This document shows positions 53,223 to 62,359 of a stretch of 64,000 nt of DNA, in pieces. How positions within the stretch are numbered: position 1 is the first letter of the stretch; each line of letters begins with the position of its first letter. The position numbers and the translations under genes are program-made. The DNA is from Cranoglanis bouderius (lineage: Eukaryota > Chordata > Actinopteri > Siluriformes > Cranoglanididae). Location: the NCBI GenBank assembly GCA_023630585.1, contig CM042553.1, positions 2,195,020-2,259,019 of the forward strand. The letters run 5' to 3'. A model generated the notes under the pieces. It was not told the origin of the DNA and made no database searches. It saw only the letters and a list, made by a program, of their open reading frames with translations.

Positions 53223-53772
53223 TATTGTGGAAAATGTCCTGGTTATTCTATAAAAAAGTATTCGAGAGTCCGGGTTTTAAGATGTCAAAAATCAGACTTT
53301 ATTGAAACACCATAAAGTCGAGATGACTGCAGACCATCTGACAAATACAGTCAATACATCAGTTTTTATACATTTCTAATACAATGATCTCATTCAGGCG
53401 GGGTTTCCCCATTTTTTCTTTAATCACACCTCTGACAGCTTGCCACAATTATGTGTCTTTCTATGTTTCTCATAAACAACCATGGCGCGAGGTCCACCAG
53501 TGTATTTTTTAAAAAGTTTCAAGGCTAGACGTCTCAAGGCCTTAATTGGTCTCGACGGCCAAAAAGTCTCAAGGCCTTAATTGGTTTCAACTATGCAGAT
53601 AGTGAGTTTCACACTGAGATCATACACTAACCTGGCCTGCTTTTTACCTTATACTAAAGTTTCATCTCCTGATTAATTTTATCCAGTGGTTGATTACATC
53701 AAAATTGATTCATTGGTTAATACATGAAAATGGTTGGTTAAATACTGGGTTAATATATGAAAATACATTATA
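53223..53772 (-). repeat. 3' LTR of the endogenous retrovirus
   Basis: Direct copy of 61026-61573. If TG...CA ends are preferred, the LTR core on the minus strand starts TGTATTTTC and ends TTCCACA, with a few extra bases shared at both ends. Confidence 0.92.
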
Positions 53773-53789
53773 AATCCCTCCCTTTGGGA
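53773..53789 (-). promoter_or_regulatory. Polypurine tract
   Basis: On the minus strand AAAGGGAGGGATTT lies directly upstream of the 3' LTR, the expected site for plus-strand priming. Confidence 0.75.
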
Positions 53790-54412
53790 CTACTAAGTCC
53801 CACCTACTTCAAGAGAGCAGCCTCACAACTTAATCCTCTCACTTACACTAACTAGTGATCTGGGCGATCACCCCTTCAGATCTAGCAATGATCAAGTTCT
53901 GAAACTGCGCTCTGGTGGAGAACGGAACCAAACATCTCCCCCCACACTTGACTAAGAAGGAGTAAAAGATCCCATCTCCCTAAACCTAACACTCAAAATC
54001 AACATAGTGTTATAAGCATGTGCGTGTAAATGGCTCAGCTCTTGCCCGAGGTTGTCACGGCTGTGTAGAATACATTAATGATTTGCATAAAATAATGTGT
54101 AATGGAAATCAAGTCTCATAATCAATAAAACATAATCAGTAGTAGTCTTAATACTAATCCAGTGTGATCAGTTACAATCAATAGTGAAAATTCAGCAGGA
54201 TATATGTCAGTGCACTCGGTTACAATCAGTAGTGAAGACATAAAATTCAGTAGTAAATATAAAAATGTATAAAAGTAGCCTAGTCTCACAGTTGACTGAT
54301 GGATGGTTATCCAGCGGAGCGATGTCTTTCTTCAACCCAGATACTTTGCGTATCGTAGAGGGTCACCCATGGGGAGAGGTTAGGTTAGCACTTACACCCA
54401 GGGTATGGCTCA
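53790..54412 (-). other. Retroviral 3' non-coding region
   Basis: About 620 bp between the env stop and the polypurine tract have no ORF of note. A short repeat GTTACAATCAATAGTGAA / GTTACAATCAGTAGTGAA recurs (about 54171 and 54220). Confidence 0.6.
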
Positions 54413-57400
54413 TCACACTGTTTCTTCGTCCTCACTTGAGGAGCTGGACATAGTGGCCACAGAATAAAGGGGTGTTTTCAAACTCACAGAATCAGAGTCC
54501 GTATCATCCTGAGGTTGGTCCGGAATCCAGTCTGGCTTAAGAGGCCAGTCTGGATAAGGATCATAGAGATCTCTTTTGTCCATAGTTAATCCCTTCACAT
54601 GAGACATCTGTTTGACAGTAGCATTAATCACAAAAGACTTTAAGACAGGAAAAACACAGCAAAACAATAGTCCTCCAATAATGATTACTGCACCCAACAT
54701 TATTCCCATTTTTGAGAGCCATGCTCCCCACTTTCCAAAAGTAGACTCAAACCAATCCCAAGAATGCATGTCCCTTCCCGCATTCTCAGTCACCTCTTGG
54801 CGTAGCTTTTTCAATTTGTTCATAGCCTCAGTGAATGTTCCATTAGGTACAGTATTATTAGGAATGAAGGTGCAACACTGGTCCCCAAACATCACACAGA
54901 CACCTCCCTTCTCTGCTAATAACCAGTCTAGAGCTTGTCGGTTTTGCCATGTCATTTTACTCGTTGCACTCAACTGCTCACCCAAGGCTGACAGGGCATC
55001 GTCTGTATAGTTAATGAATCTCTGCTGGTTGTAGTAAATGTAGTTGATCCATTCTGTGTTCTTGTTAGGAGTTATCCAGACTAATATAGACTCAAATCCT
55101 GATTTTACTTCATCTCTAGCCTTAAATTCATTGGGTATACCCCTTGGTAGCCCTATAGAATCTATAGTCACTTGGGGATCTGGTGCATAAGCCCTTTTCA
55201 CTCTACGTGATTTTTGCTCAGCAGTGGTCTTAGGGTCCCAGTGCATCATAGTTATCTCTTGAATCAATCTTACCCTAGCACATATCCCTGTCCATTCTTT
55301 AGGCAAGGTAGCCCTCAAACGCCTACCTCCACACAACCAAAAATAATCTGCCACTGCTACTGTCTGATCCTCATACGGGGATATCAGCGGGAATGTTAGG
55401 GTCTGACGTGTGCAGTTAGGCAAAGTGATAACTGGAAAAGTCCCTGTCACTGTTGCCGTGGCATGACATACAGTTTTGCGTAAATAACCCTTCTGATAGA
55501 AAGTGTTTTTATCTAGATGCCAAGTAACTACACAATTACCTTGGAATTCTCCCATATCATACTGGCCACTAGATTTGCTAAAGCATTCATACTCAAGTGT
55601 GCGATCAATCTCATACACTACAGCGGTTTCCCTTTTTCTAGTGCCAATGTGAATATCCAGACGCTGACACTCTCTACCCCATCCCGTTGAGTTATAGTAT
55701 TTATGAAATTCTGGACAACCCAAATAGGACAAGCATTCAGCAGGACAATAGGGTTTATCTCTTTCTTTTATGCTACAATCTTTTGCGTTAAACTTCGCAC
55801 ATTGTCTATAGTCATATTGGTTGGGCACTACTATGAGTCTCTTAAGGGGCGACGGCGAACATAACAGACAATTGTTTATTCCTGTTTTCTTTGCTGTGTA
55901 CTCCGCCCACTTATACCAACCACTGTCATGTGCCATTTTCAACAACTTATCATTACCATTAGGAGCCAACATTACATCATTAGGGTCTGAGGTCAATGTC
56001 TCTTTTCCCGTTGCGCTTTGTCTGAGTTTTCTGAATACTTTGTTAGTCATCAGCACAGTTCGTTGAAACCCATACTCCAATTCATCTTCAAGATACAATC
56101 TGCCTGTTACGTGTTTGTATTCTCCTTTTCCAAGGTTTCCTAGATTTAGTGAATGGCGTCTTGATCTTCTCTCTTTCTCTATTGTCCGCTGTATGTCTTC
56201 TAAACATTTGCCTGACATTTCCAGTTCCGCATCTGCTTCTCTTATGCTGTCTTCTAAACTCTTTTCCTCTCCCTCAGGTATCCTTCCTTGTTTCCCTCCT
56301 GCCATTTGATTTATTATCGCGTTCAGATTGGCGTACCCATCTACTATCTCTTCTCTTTTCTTTTGCCGCACCTCGATCTGTTCCTCCCTTAAGGAGCTCG
56401 CTTGCCCATTATATGCTTCCTCCTCTTCCTCTCCGTCATTTTTTATATCTATCTTTCCTTCAATTTTCATCTCTCCTGTGACTACAGGGAACTGACTTGT
56501 GGGAGGTGGATATGGTTTTTGCAGAGGATTGTAACTGGGATTATATGGAGGTGGATCAGCACAGATTTCTCTCATTTTTTCTTCTGCCTTTCTGTTGCCT
56601 TTCTTCAATATTTTTCTTGCTTGTTTCATGCTTTTCCACGAGTTTTCTCCTTCAGCTTTGAATAAGGCGAGCACTTCTTGTTCTTTTTCTCTTTTTGCCG
56701 CCCACTTTTTGCTGTTGTCTTTTCCCTTATAATTTTTTATCAAGGTTTCCATTTCCCCACACACCGATAGATCAAATGTTCCTCCCTCTGGCCACTTTGT
56801 TCTCTGATCTTTTGTTCTTTTTTCCCACTTTTTTGAGAGTTTTTCCACAATCTCCTTGCACACAGGGTGTTTAGACCCCAATATCTCCACAGGTGTAAAT
56901 GAGATGACTGGTCCTTGTATTGTAGTGCTTCCTACTCCTAGTCGTCTAGGGGATGGTTCACTGTCACAGTCAGGAATAAAAGTTACCAGAATTCTATGTA
57001 ACGTCAGTCCTAGTACGTGAGGTCTGTCTAAACTGTCTACTGAATGCCAGTTAACTCTTCTTAGTACCACAGAAACTTCAATCTCAGGATTATTCAGCCG
57101 TTTTCCAGTTACTCCTACATCTCTTTCGAATCCAAGCTGTACTCCCCAATTCAGATAGATATTCACCCACACTTCTATTGGAATAATTACCCAATGTAAT
57201 TGATCTGACTCTGCTAGCTCCACAAGTGTGTCACCCAGAATGGACGCTTTCCAATTTCTTCCCACTATGGCCTCCCAGTTAACATATGGCCATTCTATGT
57301 TCACTTCTTCCAAGTTAGTAAATTGGGTTATGTTTCTTAACAATGAGTTTTTCTTTTCCTCAGTTAATGGATATCTTCTCCCCAGTAAATCCTCATAACA

Positions 57401-57490
57401 ATTTTCCATCCAAAAGTGTGTTCTTATCCCTTTTGTCTCCTGTTCTATCCGTACTCTTCTTTGTTCTATACTTTCTTCTTGTACTTCCAT
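54413..57490 (-). CDS. Retroviral gag-like/envelope fusion frame, 1025 residues
   Basis: One uninterrupted frame. Residues 1-330 are gag-like: a matrix-like N-terminal domain, a lysine-rich part (KWEKRTKDQR) and a PPPY late-domain-type motif near residue 312. Residues 340-510 are charged and coiled-coil-like. From about 525 (WYKWAEYTA) it is an envelope surface subunit rich in cysteine and N-glycosylation sites. A furin-type RRVKR lies near residue 765. The transmembrane subunit follows, with a C-x6-CC motif near 865, a membrane anchor near 927-950 and a cytoplasmic tail of about 75 residues. No capsid, nucleocapsid or pol lies between. The envelope half has no signal peptide of its own. The intact length suggests either a young insertion or selection. 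Confidence 0.85.
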   Translation of the reverse strand: MEVQEESIEQRRVRIEQETKGIRTHFWMENCYEDLLGRRYPLTEEKKNSLLRNITQFTNLEEVNIEWPYVNWEAIVGRNWKASILGDTLVELAESDQLHWVIIPIEVWVNIYLNWGVQLGFERDVGVTGKRLNNPEIEVSVVLRRVNWHSVDSLDRPHVLGLTLHRILVTFIPDCDSEPSPRRLGVGSTTIQGPVISFTPVEILGSKHPVCKEIVEKLSKKWEKRTKDQRTKWPEGGTFDLSVCGEMETLIKNYKGKDNSKKWAAKREKEQEVLALFKAEGENSWKSMKQARKILKKGNRKAEEKMREICADPPPYNPSYNPLQKPYPPPTSQFPVVTGEMKIEGKIDIKNDGEEEEEAYNGQASSLREEQIEVRQKKREEIVDGYANLNAIINQMAGGKQGRIPEGEEKSLEDSIREADAELEMSGKCLEDIQRTIEKERRSRRHSLNLGNLGKGEYKHVTGRLYLEDELEYGFQRTVLMTNKVFRKLRQSATGKETLTSDPNDVMLAPNGNDKLLKMAHDSGWYKWAEYTAKKTGINNCLLCSPSPLKRLIVVPNQYDYRQCAKFNAKDCSIKERDKPYCPAECLSYLGCPEFHKYYNSTGWGRECQRLDIHIGTRKRETAVVYEIDRTLEYECFSKSSGQYDMGEFQGNCVVTWHLDKNTFYQKGYLRKTVCHATATVTGTFPVITLPNCTRQTLTFPLISPYEDQTVAVADYFWLCGGRRLRATLPKEWTGICARVRLIQEITMMHWDPKTTAEQKSRRVKRAYAPDPQVTIDSIGLPRGIPNEFKARDEVKSGFESILVWITPNKNTEWINYIYYNQQRFINYTDDALSALGEQLSATSKMTWQNRQALDWLLAEKGGVCVMFGDQCCTFIPNNTVPNGTFTEAMNKLKKLRQEVTENAGRDMHSWDWFESTFGKWGAWLSKMGIMLGAVIIIGGLLFCCVFPVLKSFVINATVKQMSHVKGLTMDKRDLYDPYPDWPLKPDWIPDQPQDDTDSDSVSLKTPLYSVATMSSSSSEDEETV

Positions 57491-57527
57491 TCAATGTGTA
57501 ACAAACGTGTGTGTAACGTATGCCCCT

Positions 57528-58112
57528 TTAATTCCCTCGGGCTCTACGGCTCCGAGATTCTGTTCTGAAGTAGGCGATTTCCCTGATATCTTCTCTCTTC
57601 TCTGGTATGATGGTTATTACCAGTCCTCTTAGTGTGGTGTGTTCTTCGAATACAAAATGTCCCTCTGCTGTTCTTTTCTGTCTCCTCCAGATCACTCTTC
57701 TCAATGCTGGAGATATCTCAAGTTCAGGGTTTGTAATAACTTTGCCTGTCTCTCCTTTTCCCCATTCGTACCCTCTCTCTATCCCTATCCTGATGTAGGG
57801 TTCAATCAGAAGACCAATAGGCAATCTAACACCATACACTGAGGGATTCTCAGCACAAAACTCATCCAGTAGGGATCCCAATAACTCTGTATTACAACAT
57901 GTTCCTACAACCCTGTTCCAATTAACGTAAGGCCACTCGTTTTGTACCTCCACTATATTCTGTACTCTAGTTATTCACACTAGGAGTTCGTTCTTCTTGT
58001 GGTCTGTTAGTTCACGCCTTAAAGCTCCCCCCTGCAGATAATAATTCTCCTGCCAAAAGTGATTACTAATTCCCCTTGTCTCTAATATAGCTTGGCGCAC
58101 TCTCTCATTCAT
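57528..58112 (-). pseudogene. Second copy of the gag-like N-terminal domain
   Basis: From the ATG at 58112 it reads ETRGISNHFWQENYY, then EWPYVNWNRVVG and NPELEISPALRRVIW. These parallel ETKGIRTHFWMENCY, EWPYVNWEAIVG and NPEIEVSVVLRRVNW in the long frame that follows. One in-frame stop (near 57990) separates the first and second parts; the ORF 57953-57528 is the intact remainder. Tandem duplication of this domain within the provirus is seen directly. Its function is unknown. Confidence 0.75.
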
Positions 58113-58128
58113 TAGCTCTTTTTACCTT

Positions 58129-58455
58129 TTAATTCAATGTGCTTTTATAGTTGAACGAATGACACACTTCCAAAACGTGATGTCTCCTACTCTCATATGT
58201 GCTTATATAACCATAATGATTCCTGGCCTGGTGCCCACAAAAATAAAACTCTATTCTACACAAATTAATCCTTTTCCCTTTCTTGAGTACTTCTTTCAAT
58301 ATCTTATTTGTTGAAGGACCAAATTCCTCTGCTCTAGGATGATTTGTTGTATAGTCCAACCTAAAACTTCTAAACCCAAACTGTGTCAGTGGCGATTGGT
58401 AATCCCAGTAAAATGGAAATGAAAAATAAAATATGTGAGGATGAGAAACAGACAT
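58129..58455 (-). CDS. Small retroviral ORF, unknown
   Basis: The frame gives 108 residues with FGFRSFRLDYTTNHPRAEEF and RIEFYFCGHQARNHYGYIST. I recognise no family. The start may be internal. It lies in the long region upstream of the gag-env frame and may be an accessory gene or part of a decayed one. Confidence 0.4.
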   Translation of the reverse strand: MSVSHPHIFYFSFPFYWDYQSPLTQFGFRSFRLDYTTNHPRAEEFGPSTNKILKEVLKKGKRINLCRIEFYFCGHQARNHYGYISTYESRRHHVLEVCHSFNYKSTLN

Positions 58456-58463
58456 GTACTAAT

Positions 58464-58682
58464 TTACAAATTGCTCAACAGGGACTGGGTCTCCGCATCT
58501 GGGTTACAACGACGGCAATTAGGAGAATGTCCAAACAATCTGCAGAACCAATTTCTAGGGAGGTTTCTATTGATCACACATGCAGAATCAACACTCTCCC
58601 GGTTATTATTAGCCTTAACAGTAAGCACGCACACACACACAAGCAAACCTACTCCTAGGCCTATCCATAAACACACAGTCAC
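58464..58682 (-). CDS. Small retroviral ORF with membrane segment and C-H-C-C motif
   Basis: The frame has 72 residues. The N-terminus is hydrophobic (WIGLGVGLLVCVCVLTV), a signal peptide or membrane anchor. The C-terminal part has NWFCRLFGHSPNCRRCNPD, a C-x4-H-x3-C-x2-C cluster. The same cluster occurs at 59388-59570. Function unknown. The order of ligands differs from the usual gag knuckle (C-x2-C-x4-H-x4-C). Confidence 0.45.
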   Translation of the reverse strand: MTVCLWIGLGVGLLVCVCVLTVKANNNRESVDSACVINRNLPRNWFCRLFGHSPNCRRCNPDAETQSLLSNL

Positions 58683-58712
58683 TCATTCAATCATGTATAA
58701 CTCTACACAAGA

Positions 58713-59063
58713 TCATGCCACAGCAACAAGTTTACCACTTGGGAGCATCAGCTCGAATCGACTTACTGGGCTTATATCTTCATTATTCGTCCAAATAATA
58801 TGATCTCCAAAATGAAACTCAATTATTTTATGGTTATTTGTAAACCAATTTCCCCAATCCTCTGCTATCACATGTATTTTAGCCCTCACTACTCTGATTC
58901 CACATGGGTGTGTAAACTCCCTATATGATGTTAAATGTGCATGTACTCTAAAATCTGGACTGGGACCACCTTGCACTTCAAAAATATTAAACAAAGCTAC
59001 CAGTTGTTCTATCTGGTTTGAACTTCTTCTCCACTTCCCTTTACCACGACTCCTCCTTGGCAT
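58713..59063 (-). CDS. Small basic retroviral ORF, unknown
   Basis: Starting at the ATG at 59063, it reads MPRRSRGKGKWRRSSNQIEQ and then a mixed domain ending near 58713 (117 codons with stop). The upstream ATG at 59120 gives a hydrophobic extension that I consider less likely. The basic start resembles RNA-binding regulatory proteins of complex retroviruses. That is only an analogy. Confidence 0.45.
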   Translation of the reverse strand: MPRRSRGKGKWRRSSNQIEQLVALFNIFEVQGGPSPDFRVHAHLTSYREFTHPCGIRVVRAKIHVIAEDWGNWFTNNHKIIEFHFGDHIIWTNNEDISPVSRFELMLPSGKLVAVA

Positions 59064-59387
59064 GAGAGAGGGGAAAAGAGAAAAGAAAGAGATAAAACAA
59101 AACTTAAGAAATAATAACAAAAAGAGTAACCTTATAGTTCTGTGTCAGCTGGCTCAGGGCCAACATCAACACCCACTCACGCACACATCAGCGCTTCTCT
59201 CTCTTTCTCTATTACACACACAGACACACACAGAGATAAGGATGTGCACACTCTCCTCACTCACAGACACACAGGCACATTTACATAAACAGAGGCCTTC
59301 TCACTCATTTGGACACACGCTTATACACGGGGATCCCCTTCACTCACTCTTACGATCATTTATGCAGTGTTTTCTCCTTTTATCTAC

Positions 59388-59570
59388 TTTATAACATCAG
59401 CAACTAGAAGGGTGTCTAAGAAACCTACAAAACCACCTTTGGGAGGAAAGCTCAGACAACACTTGGTCTGGCCTACAACGAATACAATTAGGCAAATGGC
59501 CAAAATAACTACAAAACCAATTTCTGGGCTGTTCTGTAGTTTTCAACACACACAGCAACTGCAGTTTTTT
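59388..59570 (-). CDS. Second C-H-C-C motif segment
   Basis: An open frame without its own ATG reads RNWFCSYFGHLPNCIRCRPD and then SSQRWFCRFLRHPSSC. It is a diverged copy of the motif at 58464-58682 and repeats a shortened form once more. It ends at TGA. Confidence 0.45.
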
Positions 59571-60030
59571 TCTATTACATATGAATCCTCTGTCTCATAT
59601 TTGTGCACATGACAGCATATAAGTATACCCTTTTTACTCACTTCTTTTTTCCAATAAAAGGGTCTTGATTCATACATTCATACCAAGACACATATGTTTA
59701 TCTATATAACAGAGACTCCCTCGGTCGGGCTCCAAACAAGCCGCCCCCACCAAGTGGAACCTGGACAGGAAAGGACACCCACCTCACACACCCAACCACA
59801 CAACTGAGAACACTCCAACTCCCATGCACCACACTTTTTGGCAGTATCAGACACCACGAGACCGAGATCCTTAACACAAACGGACAACACACAAAACAGA
59901 GCACTCAGTGCCCAGCGAGTGGCACACTGAATGGTTAAATTGGTCCGTCCAATTTGCTAGATCAGTGTGGCGCTGGCAAGCCTAGATCAGTGACAGGAGA
60001 TTCACAGAGCTCCACAGCCGGCGTTGAGAG
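59570..60030 (-). other. Retroviral 5' region without clear gene
   Basis: A minus-strand frame 59904-59698 (MLCFVCCPFVLRISVSW ...) is hydrophobic but not recognised. Nothing else is supported. Confidence 0.3.
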
Positions 60031-60148
60031 TGATTTGAGATTAGGCAAACCAAACCCACCAGGAACTCACCTGGGAAGAGACAAACCTCTCCAGAACCCT
60101 TAAACCAGGGACAACACCTAAGAAATCAGAAGATAGACAATTACTTAC

Positions 60149-60262
60149 ACAGAGTAAAGCTCCATTTAGCAGGATTAACAAATAACACATAAAGCAACTC
60201 ACAAGCAGTGTCCTAAATTTTGTGGCGTTTTTATTCAATTCTCTGCGCCTCTTGCGCTGCAA
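60149..60262 (-). CDS. Putative envelope leader-peptide exon
   Basis: The ATG at 60262 opens MQRKRRRELNKN, then a hydrophobic core LLVSCFMCYLLILLNGALLC (38 codons). Immediately after the Cys codon comes a consensus donor GTAAGT. Basic N-terminus plus hydrophobic core is the form of a retroviral envelope signal peptide. It lies far upstream of the envelope, which itself lacks a signal peptide. In snakehead retrovirus the envelope leader is also encoded near the 5' end and spliced on. I did not pin down the matching acceptor. Confidence 0.5.
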
Positions 60263-60332
60263 ATTTTTTATCTTTCATAATTGTGTGCCTCTTGCACGAT
60301 TCCCGGGGCAACACCCATCCCAAGGGTGTTCT

Positions 60333-60606
60333 TGCACTCCTCTTGAGTGACCCGCCCTCTTAGCAGGATTTTACACTCCTCTTGAGTGACCCGCCCTCTT
60401 AGCAGGATTTTACACTCCTCTTGAGTGACCCGCCCTCTTAGCAGGATTTTACACTCCTCTTGAGTGACCCATGCTCTTAGCAGGATTTTACACTCCTCTT
60501 GAGTGACCCGCCCTCTTAGCAGGATTTTACACTCCTCTTGAGTGACCCGCCCTCTTAGCAGGATTTTACACTCCTCTTGAGTGACCCGCCCTCTTAGCAG
60601 GATTTT
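60333..60606. repeat. Seven 39-bp tandem repeats in the retroviral leader
   Basis: Units start CACTCCTCTTGAGTGACCCG and are almost identical. Only the fourth carries ATG for CGC. The repeats lie between the 5' LTR and the leader exon. Confidence 0.95.
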
Positions 60607-60614
60607 AGCTTCCT

Positions 60615-60775
60615 TGTATTTTACTGATATCCTTCAAGGCCCACTTATCAGCAAAAATATTTATTTATATATCTCACTGCTGTCCATCAAGGCCCACTCA
60701 GCAATAAAATATATTCTACCCTATATATATTCCACTGTTATCCATCAAGGCCCACTTAACAGTAAAATATATTCT
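60615..60775. repeat. Three ~60-bp tandem repeats in the retroviral leader
   Basis: Each diverged unit contains ATCCTTCAAGGCCCACTTA or TCCATCAAGGCCCACT, followed by AGYAA-AATAT and AT-rich sequence. Confidence 0.8.
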
Positions 60776-61002
60776 GCATGCAGTTTGTACCTTTTTGAGA
60801 TCAAAAACCCCTTCTGCACAATTTGGTTCTTTATTTGAAGAAGCACATGAGTGTTCCTACCACTCAGACCGACCACAGTGGATCACACAAACAACTTTAC
60901 CAAAAGCAAAATTGCTTACCTTTATTTAGCCGGCCTGTCTGTGTGGCCCACCGCGGAGCGGCTCTGCACGGCGTCCCACTCCTCTCAGGCTCCTTTTCAA
61001 AT

Positions 61003-61020
61003 CCTGTTGTCGTGACGCCA
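61003..61020 (-). promoter_or_regulatory. Retroviral primer-binding site
   Basis: On the minus strand TGGCGTCACGACAACAGG starts 5 bases after the 5' LTR. It has the TGG start of a tRNA 3'-end complement. I could not assign the tRNA. Confidence 0.65.
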
Positions 61021-61025
61021 ATTTC

Positions 61026-61573
61026 TATTGTGGAAAATGTCCTGGTTATTCTATAAAAAAAGTATTCGAGAGTCCGGGGTTTAAGATGTCAAAAATCAGA
61101 CTTTATTGAAACACCATAAAGTCAAGATGACTGCAGACCATCTGACAAATACAGCTAATACATCAGTTTTTATACATTTCTAATGCAATGATCTCATTCA
61201 GGCGGGGTTTCCCCATTTTTCTTTAATCACACCTCTGACAGCTTGCCACAATTATGTCTTTCTATGTTTCTCATAAACAACCGTGGCGCGAGGTCCACCA
61301 GTGTATTTTTTAAAACGTTTCAAGGCTAGACGTCTCAAAGCCTTAATTGGTCTCAACGGCCAAAAAGTTTCAAGGCCTTAATTGGTTTCAACTATGCATA
61401 TAGTGAGTTTCACACTGAGATCATACACTAACCTGGCCTGCTTTTTACCTTATACTAAAGGTTTCATCTCCTGATTAATTTTATCCAGTGGTTGATTACA
61501 TCAAAATTGATTTATTGGTTAATACATGAAAATGGTTGGTTAAATACTGGGTTAATATATGAAAATACACTAT
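61026..61573 (-). repeat. 5' LTR of the endogenous retrovirus
   Basis: Minus-strand promoter LTR. AATAAAG is visible near 61105 (plus-strand CTTTATT), a likely polyadenylation signal. It matches 53223-53772. Confidence 0.92.
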
Positions 61574-61578
61574 AATTA

Positions 61579-62359
61579 ACACTAGCGGATGTTAATGATT
61601 TTACAAGTGCCATTATACCGACAAGTTAATACGATTGTTTTGTTGAAAAGATAAAGTTTTTGTCACAAGTACTTTAAAGTATCACTGATACTCTGCCAGT
61701 TTGGCACATGGCCTGCTTAACTAGGCGAGTAGCTATTTTTCCGCCATTTTCTTTACCCGAGCAAAAACTCGGGCTGCGTCAGAATATCAGTACTACCCTC
61801 CTACAGAGTAAGCGAAAAGCAGTCCGCCAAAGGAGTAATATGTCTGAATCCTCAGTATTCATAAACAGTAGGCGATTTCGGACGCAGCCTTTGAATCTAG
61901 CCGAGTTTAAGTTCTCACTACCGGCTGCAGCGTGCGATAGTCGGCCAGCCAAATGACTGAGGTAAAAAGGTAGCATTACAAAATCAGTTTATATTGATAT
62001 TACTATCATTTAGCTGGCATTTGACCATTTATTGGCTTCAAATGACTTCAGAAGACTTTGAATATAGCGCACGAAAAGTTTTGTGGTACTTTATAATGTT
62101 TTTTTTGTCCTGTGTGGAGCTTGACCGTGACACCCATGAGTAATTATCATTCGGTTACGGCAGTCAGCAGGGCAAAACTCTCTCCAAGATGTTCCAGTGT
62201 TCCCATTATTGTTCATAATCCGTCTATAAAGGTTTATGTATTAAAAGAAAACACTTTATTTTGATTGGCTTTATTTTTTGCTGTTTCTAAAAGGTGTGCT
62301 AGTCGCTACCGGGTGTCTGAGAGGTCACAACACTGGAGTAGAGGACTAAATGAAGCTCG
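61579..62359. other. Non-coding flank of the retrovirus
   Basis: It continues the pre-insertion sequence from 53217. No gene. Contains the MITE at 61769-61891. Confidence 0.45.
61769..61891. mobile_element. Short MITE
   Basis: The left end GGGCTGCGTCAGAATATC and the right end (complement AGGCTGCGTCCGAAATCG) form terminal inverted repeats around about 90 bp. Ends of this type belong to fish cut-and-paste elements. No coding sequence. Confidence 0.65.

Larger units (their letters stand above)
53223..61573 (-). mobile_element. Endogenous retrovirus without pol
   Basis: Two LTRs of about 550 bp (53223-53772 and 61026-61573) are flanked by AATTA at 53218-53222 and 61574-61578. Transcription runs from right to left. 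A primer-binding site (61003-61020) and a polypurine tract (53773-53789) are in the right places. In genomic order it has a leader exon, tandem repeats, several small ORFs, and a 1025-codon gag-env frame. I find no protease, reverse transcriptase, RNase H or integrase, so it needs a helper for replication. LTRs differ at about 14 positions plus a few indels by eye. Confidence 0.92.

Noticed and set aside
52982..53305. 107-codon plus-strand ORF (MPESPDFFPPLF...)
   Set aside because: It runs across the insertion border into the retroviral LTR and has no domain.
54612..56665. Plus-strand frames within the retroviral env/gag region
   Set aside because: Antisense shadows of the 1025-codon frame, which has all the protein motifs.
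60333..60606. CRISPR-like array
   Set aside because: The 39-bp units are directly adjacent with no spacers, in a fish retroviral leader.
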